From Cupriavidus sp. (GTDB lineage Bacteria > Pseudomonadota > Gammaproteobacteria > Burkholderiales > Burkholderiaceae): a stretch of 64,000 nucleotides of DNA. Under the pieces are notes generated by a model that was given only the letters and a program-made list of their open reading frames with translations, made no database searches and was not told the DNA's origin. Both the position numbers and the translations under genes were made by a program. Of the stretch, positions 55,574-63,218 are shown one piece after another. Numbering within the stretch: the stretch's first letter is position 1; each line of letters starts with the position of its first letter. The DNA is taken from NCBI GenBank assembly GCA_031181345.1, contig JAPSLC010000019.1, forward strand, positions 1 through 64,000, in the 5' to 3' direction.

Positions 55574-56041
55574 TTAAGCCATGGCCCCCATCAGTTCTTC
55601 CTTGCGGGCGGTCATCTGTTCGGCCATCTCGCCCAGCTCCACGTTCTTGCTGATGACCATCTTGAAGAGTTCGTTCTCCTCTTCTTGCACGTGGTGATTG
55701 ACGTATTCGGACAGCACCTTGTAGTTGGCCTCCAGCATCTCGCCGCTCAGGTCGCCTTCGATGGCCGCGATCAGGTCCTTGGCGACCTGGTGTTCGACCT
55801 TCGCTTCATCGAGCATGTCGTCGAGCTTCTCGTGCACGCCCCGCAGGCCGGGATAGAAGATCTCTTCCTCGATCTGCGCATGCACGGTCAGCTCATGGCA
55901 GGTCTGCTGCGCGATCTGCTCCTTCTCGGAGCGCTCCTTGGCGCTCTCGAACGACTTGAACAGCTTCTTGACGTTGCGGTGATCGTCGAGCAGCAGGCTC
56001 AGCGCGGCACGTTGCGCGGTCGGAATCTTGGACTTGTCCAT
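55574..56041 (-). CDS. Hemerythrin HHE-domain protein
   Basis: A 155-aa four-helix protein with the di-iron ligands in register: H21 (LLLDDHRNVKKLF), H54 and E58 (LTVHAQIEEEIFYPGL), H84 (KVEHQVAKDLI), H116/H117 and E120/E121 (VNHHVQEEENELF). Such stand-alone HHE proteins bind oxygen, nitric oxide or iron and protect against oxidative stress. AAAGGAGTTTC precedes the ATG. It is on the minus strand downstream of a BON gene, 110 bp apart, and could be cotranscribed with it. Confidence 0.9.
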   Translation of the reverse strand: MDKSKIPTAQRAALSLLLDDHRNVKKLFKSFESAKERSEKEQIAQQTCHELTVHAQIEEEIFYPGLRGVHEKLDDMLDEAKVEHQVAKDLIAAIEGDLSGEMLEANYKVLSEYVNHHVQEEENELFKMVISKNVELGEMAEQMTARKEELMGAMA

Positions 56042-56151
56042 TCGAAACTCCTTTTATCGTGGTGGGGAATTGCTGTGTAGCTGTCCAGGTACTGCGTGGG
56101 CCGTTGCCCAGGCCCTGTTTTCATCAGTCCGTCGCTGCCGTCGGCGATCCC

Positions 56152-56589
56152 TCAGGCCTGCGACTCGCTGCGATCCGGCGCGACCCGGATCCGGTTCGTG
56201 ATATCGGACACGCCCTGGCAGGCGTCGACACACTCTTCGATCTGCCGGCGCGCCGTGCGGCTGCCGACCTGGCCTTCGAGCGTGACGTGGCCGCCTTCGA
56301 CGCGGACCGATACCTCGCTGACATCGAGCCCCGCGCGCCACAGGCGCTCGCAGACCCGGTCCAGAATGCGATCGTCCGAATAGCTGATGCGGTTGCCCGC
56401 ACCGCGGCCGGCATCGCCCTGCCGCTGATAGCTCGGATTCTCGTTCTTGAAGCCGCCGTAACTGCTCTGACCGGGATCGGCACTGCGGCTGCGCACCTCG
56501 TCGCCAGACCGGTCGGTGCGAGTCCCCGGCGCGGCAAACGGTGCTCCGGTGACACTGCGTTCTCGCGGATTGCTGGTGGATTGCTGCAT
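56152..56589 (-). CDS. BON-domain protein, 145 aa
   Basis: The third BON protein of the island. I chose the ATG at 56589 because AAGGAG lies 7 bases before it; the frame is open further upstream. A polar N-terminus with YGGFKNENPSYQRQGD precedes the BON domain at about 72-138 (DDRILDRVCERLWRAGLDVSEVSVRVEGGHVTLEGQVGSR). Its BON domain resembles that of the Gly/Tyr-rich protein at 51741 more than that of the 132-aa protein. The upstream 325 bp are shared with the divergent pncC gene. Confidence 0.85.
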   Translation of the reverse strand: MQQSTSNPRERSVTGAPFAAPGTRTDRSGDEVRSRSADPGQSSYGGFKNENPSYQRQGDAGRGAGNRISYSDDRILDRVCERLWRAGLDVSEVSVRVEGGHVTLEGQVGSRTARRQIEECVDACQGVSDITNRIRVAPDRSESQA

Positions 56590-56914
56590 GCCTCGACTCC
56601 TTGCGCTCCGGTTTGCATCGGGTCGCCGCGGGCCGGGCGCTTCAGGCCCGCCCGATCCGCGGCTTCGAGCCAAGACGCAATATCCATACCGCCGACGATC
56701 CGGCAGTGCTTTCTGCCGCTGCGGCCGTGGCAAAGGCCGCTGCCGGCGTGTTCCGGACATTCGGAATTTCATGCGGGGGCCGCTTTTTACACACTTTCCT
56801 GATGTCCGCCGCAGGCCACGTGGCAGAACGTGCAGATTTGACCAACGAGATTTGACCGACGGTGATGGCATGGAATCTGCACACGCGAGGTCGTGAACTC
56901 GGGAGGAAAACGAG
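56590..56914. promoter_or_regulatory. 325-bp divergent region with a 14-bp tandem repeat
   Basis: The region between the BON gene and pncC holds two adjacent 14-bp units, AGATTTGACCAACG (56834-56847) and AGATTTGACCGACG (56848-56861). Each contains a TTGACC -35-like core. No gene is apparent in this stretch. Confidence 0.55.
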
Positions 56915-57424
56915 ATGAAAGCCCATGAGGAGGCCGCACGTTTTCTGTTGCGGCATGGCTTGCGCCTGGCCACCGCGGAGTCGTGCACGGCTGGTCTGAT
57001 TGCCGCGCGCATCGCCGATGTGCCGGGGTGCGGCGACGCGCTGCGCTGCGCGGTGGTGGCCTATGCCCCGGCGATCAAGCATCGCGTGCTGCGCGTGTTG
57101 CCGGAAACGATCCGCCGCTATGGCCTGACCAGCGAAGAGGTATCGCTGGCGATGGCGCGCGGCGTGCTGGCGCTGACCGATGCCAACCTGGCGATCGCCA
57201 ATACCGGCATTGCGGACGGCAAGGGAGACGACGGCACGCCGCCCGGCACGCAATGTTTCGCCTGGATCTTCCGGCAGACCGGCCGCGGCGACGGCTCAAC
57301 CGTGGCGTTCTCGGAGACGGTGCGCCTGCGCGGCGGCCGCAACGAGGTCCGCGAGGCCGCCGCCGAATTCGCGCTGGCGCAGATCCCCCGCTATTACGCG
57401 CTGGCACAGCAGCGCGAGCGATGA
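56915..57424 (+). CDS. pncC: Nicotinamide-nucleotide amidohydrolase PncC (CinA C-terminal type)
   Basis: A 169-aa stand-alone CinA-C domain. PncC converts NMN to nicotinic acid mononucleotide for NAD recycling. LRLATAESCTAGLIAARIADVPG (about residues 17-39) contains the conserved ESCTGG-like motif, here ESCTAG. Further family motifs are YAPAIKHRVL, ANTGIADGKGDDGTPPGT and SETVRLRGGRNEVREAAAEFAL. The Gly-to-Ala change in ESCTGG is a small deviation. GGGAGGA precedes the ATG at 56915. In E. coli the YdeJ and YgaD paralogues are similar in size. Confidence 0.88.
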   Translation: MKAHEEAARFLLRHGLRLATAESCTAGLIAARIADVPGCGDALRCAVVAYAPAIKHRVLRVLPETIRRYGLTSEEVSLAMARGVLALTDANLAIANTGIADGKGDDGTPPGTQCFAWIFRQTGRGDGSTVAFSETVRLRGGRNEVREAAAEFALAQIPRYYALAQQRER

Positions 57425-57444
57425 CCCACCGCTGAGCCAATGGA

Positions 57445-57571
57445 TGCGCCCTTGCCCTCTCCCCAGCCCTCTCCCGCAAGCGGGAGAGGGAGCAGGGTGT
57501 CCCCAGCGCTTTCGCCCTCCGCTTGGCTTCTCCCCTCTCCCGCTTGCGGGAGAGGGGCCGGGGGAGAGGGC
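57445..57571. repeat. REP-family 1 inverted doublet
   Basis: Two palindromic units in inverted orientation: CCCTCTCCCGCAAGCGGGAGAG (split here as arms with CAAG centre) and CTCCCGCTTGCGGGAGAGG, with flanks CCCCAGCCC and GGGGCCGGGGGAG. The same composite is at 9231-9346. It lies between the convergent pncC and histidine kinase genes and may act as a two-way terminator. Confidence 0.85.
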
Positions 57572-57604
57572 ATTGGGACTGCAAACCGCTGGGTCGGCGC
57601 CAGT

Positions 57605-59506
57605 TCAAGCGCGCCTGGACGGCTGGCAGGCCGGCAGGAACAGCGTCACCGTGGTTCCCTTGCCCGGCGCCGAGCGCACCGTAACCGCGCCGCCCGCCTC
57701 GCGACAGAAGTCGCTGACCTGGCTCAGGCCGAGACCGGTGCCGGCGCCGTCCGGCTTGGTAGTAAACAACGGCTCCAGCGCCCGGTCCGCGACATGGGCC
57801 GGCATGCCGATGCCGCTGTCGCTGACCCAGATCCGCACGTAGACGCCGCGCATCGGCACTGCAGCATTGGCCGGATCTTCGGCTCCCTCTTCTGCGTGAT
57901 GATCGTCATGATCGGCACCATCGGCCGTCCCTCCTGACGCGCGGTGCGCATCGAGCCCCGGCGGCAACGTGCCCGCGCCGCCGTAGGCGGCGCCCAGATT
58001 CGCGGCGCCGATCTCCAGCACCCCGCCCTCGGGCATCGCATCGCGCGCGTTGGCCGTGAGGTTCAACAGTGCCAGGCCCAGCTCGCAGCGGTCGGCATGG
58101 ACCGGCAGGCAATCGGGACTGACCGCGTAGCGCAGCGCGATGCCCGGGCCAAGCGTCGCGCGGATCAGCGGATCGCATTGCTGCAGTTCCTCGTGCAGCG
58201 CGATGGCCTCGCTGCGATGCTCGCGCCGCCGCACCACACCGAGCAGCCGTTCTGCCAGCAGCGCGCCGCTGGCCAGGCTCTTGCGAATGCCGGCCAGCGC
58301 GGTACGGTTGGCGCGCTCCGCACGCTCCGCCCGGCCCGAATTTCCCTCGACATCGGGCCCGGGCCGCAACAGCAGCACGTCGGTATAGGCCGAAATCACC
58401 GCCAGCACATTGCGGAAGTCGTGCGCGACCGAGCCGATCAGCTGCCCCATCGCCTCGAACTTGCGCGACTGCCGGTAGCGCTTTTCCAGCTGCTCGCGGC
58501 GCGCGCATTCGTCGCGCCAGCGCCGCCGCACTGCTTCCTCCGCGCGTATGCGCCGCAGCGCGCTCCATAACGACAGGGACAGCACCGCCGAAACGACGGC
58601 CGCCGCCAGCGAGGCGGGCGCCATGCGCTGCCACCAGGCGCGATAGACCACGCGATACGGCACGCTGACCATGGCGCTGGCCACGCCGTCGCCCACCGGA
58701 TGGACCGTGACCAGCCACGCATGGCCGTCGGCGCGCTCGATCCGCTGCGGCCCATCGCTGTCCCGCATGTGCCGGACCCGGGCCGCGAAGCGCGCCGCGT
58801 CCGGGTCCGGCCACGGATACGCCGCCAGCACCGCGCCATCGTTGCGCACCAGCGCCGCGCGGTAACCGTCGGTGTTCTCGAGCAACTGCCGGTAGAAGTC
58901 GGCGAAATAGGACGGCCGCAGCGAGATCGACACGATGCCGGCGAGCCGTTGGCCCTGCATCCGCGGCATGCTCGCCTTGAACACCGGCTCGGGGATCACG
59001 CCACCGATCAGCACCGCGGACAGATGCAAGGGCTCGCGATCGACCATGATGGCGCGATAGTCCTCGCGTCCCGCGATATTGAGCAGGGGAGCCGGATAGA
59101 GCAGGCTGCTGACCAGCAGCGTGCCATCGTCGCCGAAGATCGCCAGCGCAAACGCCTGCGGCAGACGGTGGCCCATCCGCGCCATGCGGCGATGGAGTTC
59201 GAGTTCATGGTGCCGAATGTCCGCGTTGCTCCATTGCACGGTCAGGTCGCGCAGGCGCTGGTCGGCCAGCCGGTTGCTCTCCATCACCTTGCTCGCGTGC
59301 TCTTGCACCACCCGTGCGAGCAGCGCGCATTGCCGCTGCGCATCGGCGAACGCATCGCGCAGCGCGAGCCAGCCCCAGCCGGCCAGCAGGCACAGTGGCA
59401 GCAACAACGTGCTGGCCAGCAGCAGCGCGGTGACGCGCCGGCGCAGCGGAAAATCGTCGTGGGGATCGGCCTGCGTGGCCTCGGCGGCGGAATCGGACGT
59501 GTTCAT
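57605..59506 (-). CDS. Membrane sensor histidine kinase
   Basis: A 633-aa sensor kinase. Two membrane helices (about 25-48 and 305-325) flank a periplasmic PAS/Cache-like sensor region. The dimerisation/phosphoacceptor segment contains H362 in GSVAHDFRNVLAVISAYTDVLL. The ATPase domain has LNLTANARDAMPEGG (N box), DSGIGMP (G1) and GAGTGLGLSQV (G2). A His/Asp/Glu-rich insert (ADHDDHHAEEGAED) lies between N and G1. There is no receiver domain and no adjacent response regulator gene. An alternative ATG at 59527 adds seven residues. Confidence 0.9.
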   Translation of the reverse strand: MNTSDSAAEATQADPHDDFPLRRRVTALLLASTLLLPLCLLAGWGWLALRDAFADAQRQCALLARVVQEHASKVMESNRLADQRLRDLTVQWSNADIRHHELELHRRMARMGHRLPQAFALAIFGDDGTLLVSSLLYPAPLLNIAGREDYRAIMVDREPLHLSAVLIGGVIPEPVFKASMPRMQGQRLAGIVSISLRPSYFADFYRQLLENTDGYRAALVRNDGAVLAAYPWPDPDAARFAARVRHMRDSDGPQRIERADGHAWLVTVHPVGDGVASAMVSVPYRVVYRAWWQRMAPASLAAAVVSAVLSLSLWSALRRIRAEEAVRRRWRDECARREQLEKRYRQSRKFEAMGQLIGSVAHDFRNVLAVISAYTDVLLLRPGPDVEGNSGRAERAERANRTALAGIRKSLASGALLAERLLGVVRRREHRSEAIALHEELQQCDPLIRATLGPGIALRYAVSPDCLPVHADRCELGLALLNLTANARDAMPEGGVLEIGAANLGAAYGGAGTLPPGLDAHRASGGTADGADHDDHHAEEGAEDPANAAVPMRGVYVRIWVSDSGIGMPAHVADRALEPLFTTKPDGAGTGLGLSQVSDFCREAGGAVTVRSAPGKGTTVTLFLPACQPSRRA

Positions 59507-59820
59507 GGCGGGATCCCGGCGCGGCATGGCGTCGCCGTTCGGCCGGGTGCGAGCCAGATTAGTGAGCGCCAGCGAGGCCGCAAGACCGCGGGCGTCAAAA
59601 GCTATAGTGCCGGTCCGGGCGGGTGCCTGCGCAGACCAGACCGGCGCGCGGTATGTGGCCCGGCTTCCCCAACGAATTACAACGTCCATGTAAAACCGGC
59701 CGCAAACGCGGCGCATCGGGCCTTGCATCGCCGCGCGGATGGCTGCGGCACCGGCAATCGCGACTGGCATGGTTAGTGCTCATCCGCGGAAGTGCAACTT
59801 GCCTTCGACGGAGGGGACGC
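59507..59820. other. 314-bp gap, no gene seen
   Basis: This divergent region between the kinase and the 100-aa gene carries the promoters of both by position. I see no convincing promoter box, repeat or small gene. The sequence close to 59821 contains the CGGAGGGG ribosome-binding site of the next gene. Confidence 0.4.
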
Positions 59821-60123
59821 ATGGCAACAGAATCCCGGCCCGGGACCGAAACCCCCAAAGCAGGCGACACCGGACGGCAAACCAGCGATCCCGTCGGTCA
59901 ACGCAAAGATCAGGGCGCTGACAAGACTTCGGGCCCCTCCCCGGCGCAGAGCGCGCCCGATTCGGGCGGCCGCAACGACGAGCGCGACAGCGGCGCAGGC
60001 CCGGCACGCGAGTCCGACCCCGCGGCCGGACGCGACCTGCCCGATGAAAACGGCGAGCCCCCGTCGGTGAAGCGTCCCGGCGGCAATCCGGAAGAAAGTG
60101 AGCCACCGGTGGAAAACTTTTGA
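59821..60123 (+). CDS. Small disordered hydrophilic protein, 100 aa
   Basis: A Gly/Pro/Asp/Ser/Glu-rich protein with almost no hydrophobic residues (starts MATESRPGTETPKAGDTG, ends GNPEESEPPVENF). Such hydrophilic sequences are seen in desiccation- or stress-linked proteins, but I recognise no named family. The strong CGGAGGGG before the ATG supports expression. It is placed in the stress island. Confidence 0.6.
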   Translation: MATESRPGTETPKAGDTGRQTSDPVGQRKDQGADKTSGPSPAQSAPDSGGRNDERDSGAGPARESDPAAGRDLPDENGEPPSVKRPGGNPEESEPPVENF

Positions 60124-60296
60124 ACCGATCCCAAAAAACGTCCTAAAACACTAGAGCACGCCGCCATCAGCACGCAGCCATCGCCGGCTTGCGGTCGCGC
60201 GCCCCGGATCCCGCCAGATCCGTACGACCTCCGCCCCCTTGTCAAGCCGAGATTGCCGTGTTCGCCCGAGCCCGTTTGCCAAACCGCCCGCACACC

Positions 60297-60779
60297 GTGA
60301 AATCGACCATTCCTTCTCCAGAGGACCCGACCGCCGCCATGCTGGCGGGTCTGGGCGAGTTGGCCGCGCTCTGCGGGCAGGCGCTTGAAGCCGCATCGGT
60401 AAGCGCCGCCGATCCGCAATTGCGCGCGCTGCTGATCCACCGCGCGAACCTGCAACGGCGCGCGGCCGCCGATCTGTCGCAGCGCGTCGTCGGCACGCCG
60501 GGCGCGGCGCCGCACGGAGATAGCGCGCATCGCGAGCGCCCCGGCGATACACCGCTGCAACTGGCCTGCCGCCGGGCGGGCCGTTCGGTGGCCGCCTGCG
60601 GTGCGCTGCTGCGCGGCGAGCTGGAGGATCCGATGCTGCGTCCCTGGTTGATCCGCTACTACCACGAAGCAGCCGACCTGCTGCGCGTGCTGGAGCAATT
60701 GACGCGCGAGCAGTACCCCGCGACCACACGCCGCTCGCCATCGCGGCCGGCCGTCAACCGGCCGCTGCCGCACCGCTAG
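60297..60779 (+). CDS. Hypothetical helical protein, possibly DUF2383-like
   Basis: About 160 aa, mostly helical: LGELAALCGQALEAASV, then LRALLIHRANLQRRAAADLSQ, then LACRRAGRSVAACGALLRGEL and LIRYYHEAADLLRVLEQL. The spacing of these helices recalls the DUF2383 four-helix bundle, but the match is weak. The start is uncertain: GTG at 60297 or GTG at 60258, neither with a good ribosome-binding site. The C-terminus is Arg/Pro rich. Confidence 0.5.
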   Translation: MKSTIPSPEDPTAAMLAGLGELAALCGQALEAASVSAADPQLRALLIHRANLQRRAAADLSQRVVGTPGAAPHGDSAHRERPGDTPLQLACRRAGRSVAACGALLRGELEDPMLRPWLIRYYHEAADLLRVLEQLTREQYPATTRRSPSRPAVNRPLPHR

Positions 60780-60797
60780 CCCACGAAGGCCGTATCA

Positions 60798-61139
60798 ATG
60801 CCGACGAATCCGCCTGACTCCCGCACTTCCCCCACCGCCCACGATCCGCGCAATCCCGCTGCCGATCTGCGCCGCACCTCCGGCGGCCCGGTACCGCCCG
60901 CCGCACAGCCACCGATCACGCGGCCCGCATGGACGCGCGTGCTCGATGCCCTGGCGATGACGCTGCTGGTGATTGCCGGCGTGCATGAAGCGGTGATCTG
61001 GCTGGGCGGGGAAGGCTGGCTGGCGCGCTTGCCGAGTGCCGGCGGCAGCGACAACGCGGTGGTGGTCGGCATCGTGTTCGCGCTGGCCGCGGCGTATGGG
61101 GCCTACCTGGTCGTGCGCAGCTGGCGTCGGGTCGGCTGA
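60798..61139 (+). CDS. Small membrane protein, 113 aa
   Basis: A polar Pro-rich N-terminal half is followed by two membrane helices (about 50-69, LDALAMTLLVIAGVHEAVIWL, and about 86-107, AVVVGIVFALAAAYGAYLVV). I recognise no family. It follows the previous gene by 18 bp and is probably cotranscribed. The 25-bp gap to the convergent membrane gene leaves little room for a terminator. Confidence 0.6.
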   Translation: MPTNPPDSRTSPTAHDPRNPAADLRRTSGGPVPPAAQPPITRPAWTRVLDALAMTLLVIAGVHEAVIWLGGEGWLARLPSAGGSDNAVVVGIVFALAAAYGAYLVVRSWRRVG

Positions 61140-61164
61140 TCGTCCGGCCGATCTTCCCGTTCCT

Positions 61165-61755
61165 TCATCCCTCCGTCGCGACCGCTTCGCGTTGCTCGCG
61201 TTCGACGCCATGCCGGCGCCGCCAGCGTCGGCAACGGAAGAATTCCTCGACGAAGGGCAACACGCCGCATAGCGCCGTCGCGACCAGCACCGCGGCGAGA
61301 TACCAGCCCGGCAGCGGCGGTTGTTTCGGCGTCAGCGAGAAATCGGCGGCCTGGTTGCCCAGTCCGAACAGCGCCAGCGCCTGCGGCCAGTGTGCGACCG
61401 CCACCAGCGCCAGCGCCGACAACGGCAACACCTCGAGCAGGCCATGCATATGCTGCTCGGTCGGTCCGATGATCCTGCGCCCATACGTGTAGTGCACATC
61501 CCACCAGGCGGTGGCGGCGTGCACCACCACGGCGACGATCATGATCGCCAGCACCAGCGCATTGACCTCGAAGAACAGCGCGAGCAGCACCGGCACGCCG
61601 ACCTCGGCCAGCATCAGCAGATGCAGCGCCGATTCATAGGTGCCGGCATTGCGCTCGATCCGCTCGCGGCGATGGCAGGCCCAGTCGCCCAGACCCGCCG
61701 CCAGCCATAGCGGGACCAGGCCAAACATCAGGATCAGCGTGGCGGCCTCGGCCAT
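61165..61755 (-). CDS. Polytopic membrane protein, 196 aa
   Basis: Five hydrophobic helices (near 4-20, 47-75, 105-124, 150-170 and a short fifth segment). Conserved-looking motifs are DWACHRRERIERNAG, TYESALHLLM and WWDVHYTYGRRIIGPTEQHMHG, with many His residues in the membrane plane that could bind metal or haem (inference). Similar small membrane proteins accompany SDR genes in Burkholderiales, but the function is unknown. It starts 9 bp after the stop of the upstream SDR gene, so the two form an operon. Confidence 0.7.
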   Translation of the reverse strand: MAEAATLILMFGLVPLWLAAGLGDWACHRRERIERNAGTYESALHLLMLAEVGVPVLLALFFEVNALVLAIMIVAVVVHAATAWWDVHYTYGRRIIGPTEQHMHGLLEVLPLSALALVAVAHWPQALALFGLGNQAADFSLTPKQPPLPGWYLAAVLVATALCGVLPFVEEFFRCRRWRRRHGVEREQREAVATEG

Positions 61756-61764
61756 CGTCCCCGC

Positions 61765-62778
61765 TCATCGCATGCGCGTGCGCCGCATGCCAAGCGCCGC
61801 CGCCAGCGCCAGCGACGCGCCGACCACCATCGCGCCGGTCATCACCGGATGGCGAGTGCTGGCGGTATAGGGACACGTGCGCACCACGTGCCGGCGCCCT
61901 TCGCGCTCGACCAGGTCGTTGGTGGCCTGGAACAGCGCGTTGTTCTCGCGCGGGCCGGCCGGACGGGCGGTGCACTGCGCGCGTCCCAGGAAGCGCCGCA
62001 TCACGCGGTCGTACAGCGCCGGCATATGGTAGGCGGCAGACGACATGGCCTTGGACGCGGCCCCGACGAACATGTCGCGGCGCGGATGCTCGGCGGCAAA
62101 CAGGATCGCCTCGGCGGCCATCTCCGGATCGTAGACCGGCGGCGCGAGTTCCGGCTCGACATCCAGGTAGTTCTTGGCGTGGCTGGCAAACGGCGTGTCG
62201 AGCGCCGCGGGCTTGATCAAGGTGACGGAGACCGGCGCGCGCTCCTGTTCGAGCTCGAGCCGCAGCGAGTCGGTAAAACCCTTGATCGCATGCTTGGACG
62301 CCGCGTAGGCGCTCTGCAGCGGCAGCGGTACATCGGAGGCCTCGCTGCCCATATTGATGATGGCGCCGCCCCGCTCGCGCAGATGTGCCGCCGCGACCAG
62401 CGAGCCATGGACCACGCCCCAGTAATTGGTATCGAACAGCTTGCGCTGGTCCTCCATCGGGACCTCGTTATAGCGGCCGTAGATCGTCACGCCGGCGTTG
62501 TTGACCCAGGTATCGAAGCCGCCGAAGCGCTCGACCGCGGCTTGCGCCAGCGCCTTGACCGCCTCGAGATTGCCGACGTCGGTGGGCACGGTGATCACTT
62601 CGGAACCGGTCTCGCGCAACTGCTCGGCCAGCTGGTGCAATGCCTCCTCGCCGCGCGCGGCAAGCGCCAGCTTGGCGCCGCGTGCCGCGGCCTTGCGCGC
62701 GGCCAGCAGGCCCACGCCGCTGGTGGCGCCGGTGATCACGATGACCTGCGATCCGATTTTCTTCAGCGTCAGTCTCAT
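61765..62778 (-). CDS. Short-chain dehydrogenase/reductase with C-terminal membrane anchor
   Basis: A 337-aa SDR. VIVITGATSGVGLLAARKAAARGAKL (about 10-35) is the NAD(P) site, NNAG follows near 93, and SAYAASKHA (about 153-161) carries the catalytic Tyr and Lys. After residue 260 an extra segment ends in a membrane helix (VMTGAMVVGASLALAAALGMRRTR), anchoring the enzyme. This long SDR type is common in stress islands with unknown substrate. GGAG lies upstream of the ATG at 62778. The next gene, for a membrane protein, starts 9 bp after its stop. Confidence 0.87.
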   Translation of the reverse strand: MRLTLKKIGSQVIVITGATSGVGLLAARKAAARGAKLALAARGEEALHQLAEQLRETGSEVITVPTDVGNLEAVKALAQAAVERFGGFDTWVNNAGVTIYGRYNEVPMEDQRKLFDTNYWGVVHGSLVAAAHLRERGGAIINMGSEASDVPLPLQSAYAASKHAIKGFTDSLRLELEQERAPVSVTLIKPAALDTPFASHAKNYLDVEPELAPPVYDPEMAAEAILFAAEHPRRDMFVGAASKAMSSAAYHMPALYDRVMRRFLGRAQCTARPAGPRENNALFQATNDLVEREGRRHVVRTCPYTASTRHPVMTGAMVVGASLALAAALGMRRTRMR

Positions 62779-63218
62779 CTGCTTGCTACTCCAGCGGCCC
62801 GGGTCTCCATGTACGCGTCGCACGACGCGGGCGGCTGCCGGCGCGGGCCACGCCGCCGGCAGCTTTGACCTTCTCGCAAGGAGCGTTCCCGGCTCTGCTC
62901 GCAGTCCGCTGCGGCCTGGCGCGGCATGATGACGCAGATGCGACGGTACATATGGCGCACGCGCGCCCGCTGCCGTCCTCGGGCGCTAGCGCGTATTACA
63001 AAATGCTGCAATTTCGCCATGCGTGCCCGCGCCGCTTTCCGCGCGAACCCGCACATTTTTTGTGCGGTATGGGAACCGAACGAGAAGCGCTATAACGCTT
63101 CTCGCGATCAACAGCCTGAGAAGTCGCATGCTGGCATGCAAGCTGCAATCACGCTGGCTTTACTAGCGAGCGGATCGCGGCTGTGACGGCCGGCAGCTCG
63201 CTCCCCTGGGAGCCAACC
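62779..63218. promoter_or_regulatory. 440-bp divergent region with two perfect hairpins
   Basis: Between the SDR and glycosyltransferase genes lie two perfect inverted repeats: CCGCACA-TTTTT-TGTGCGG (63049-63067) and CGAGAAGCG-CTATAA-CGCTTCTCG (63081-63104). The area 62990-63180 is AT-richer than the average. No further gene is convincing here. Confidence 0.55.

Noticed and set aside
62865..63095. Plus-strand frame of 76 codons before the glycosyltransferase
   Set aside because: No homology-like pattern or ribosome-binding site, and it crosses both regulatory hairpins.
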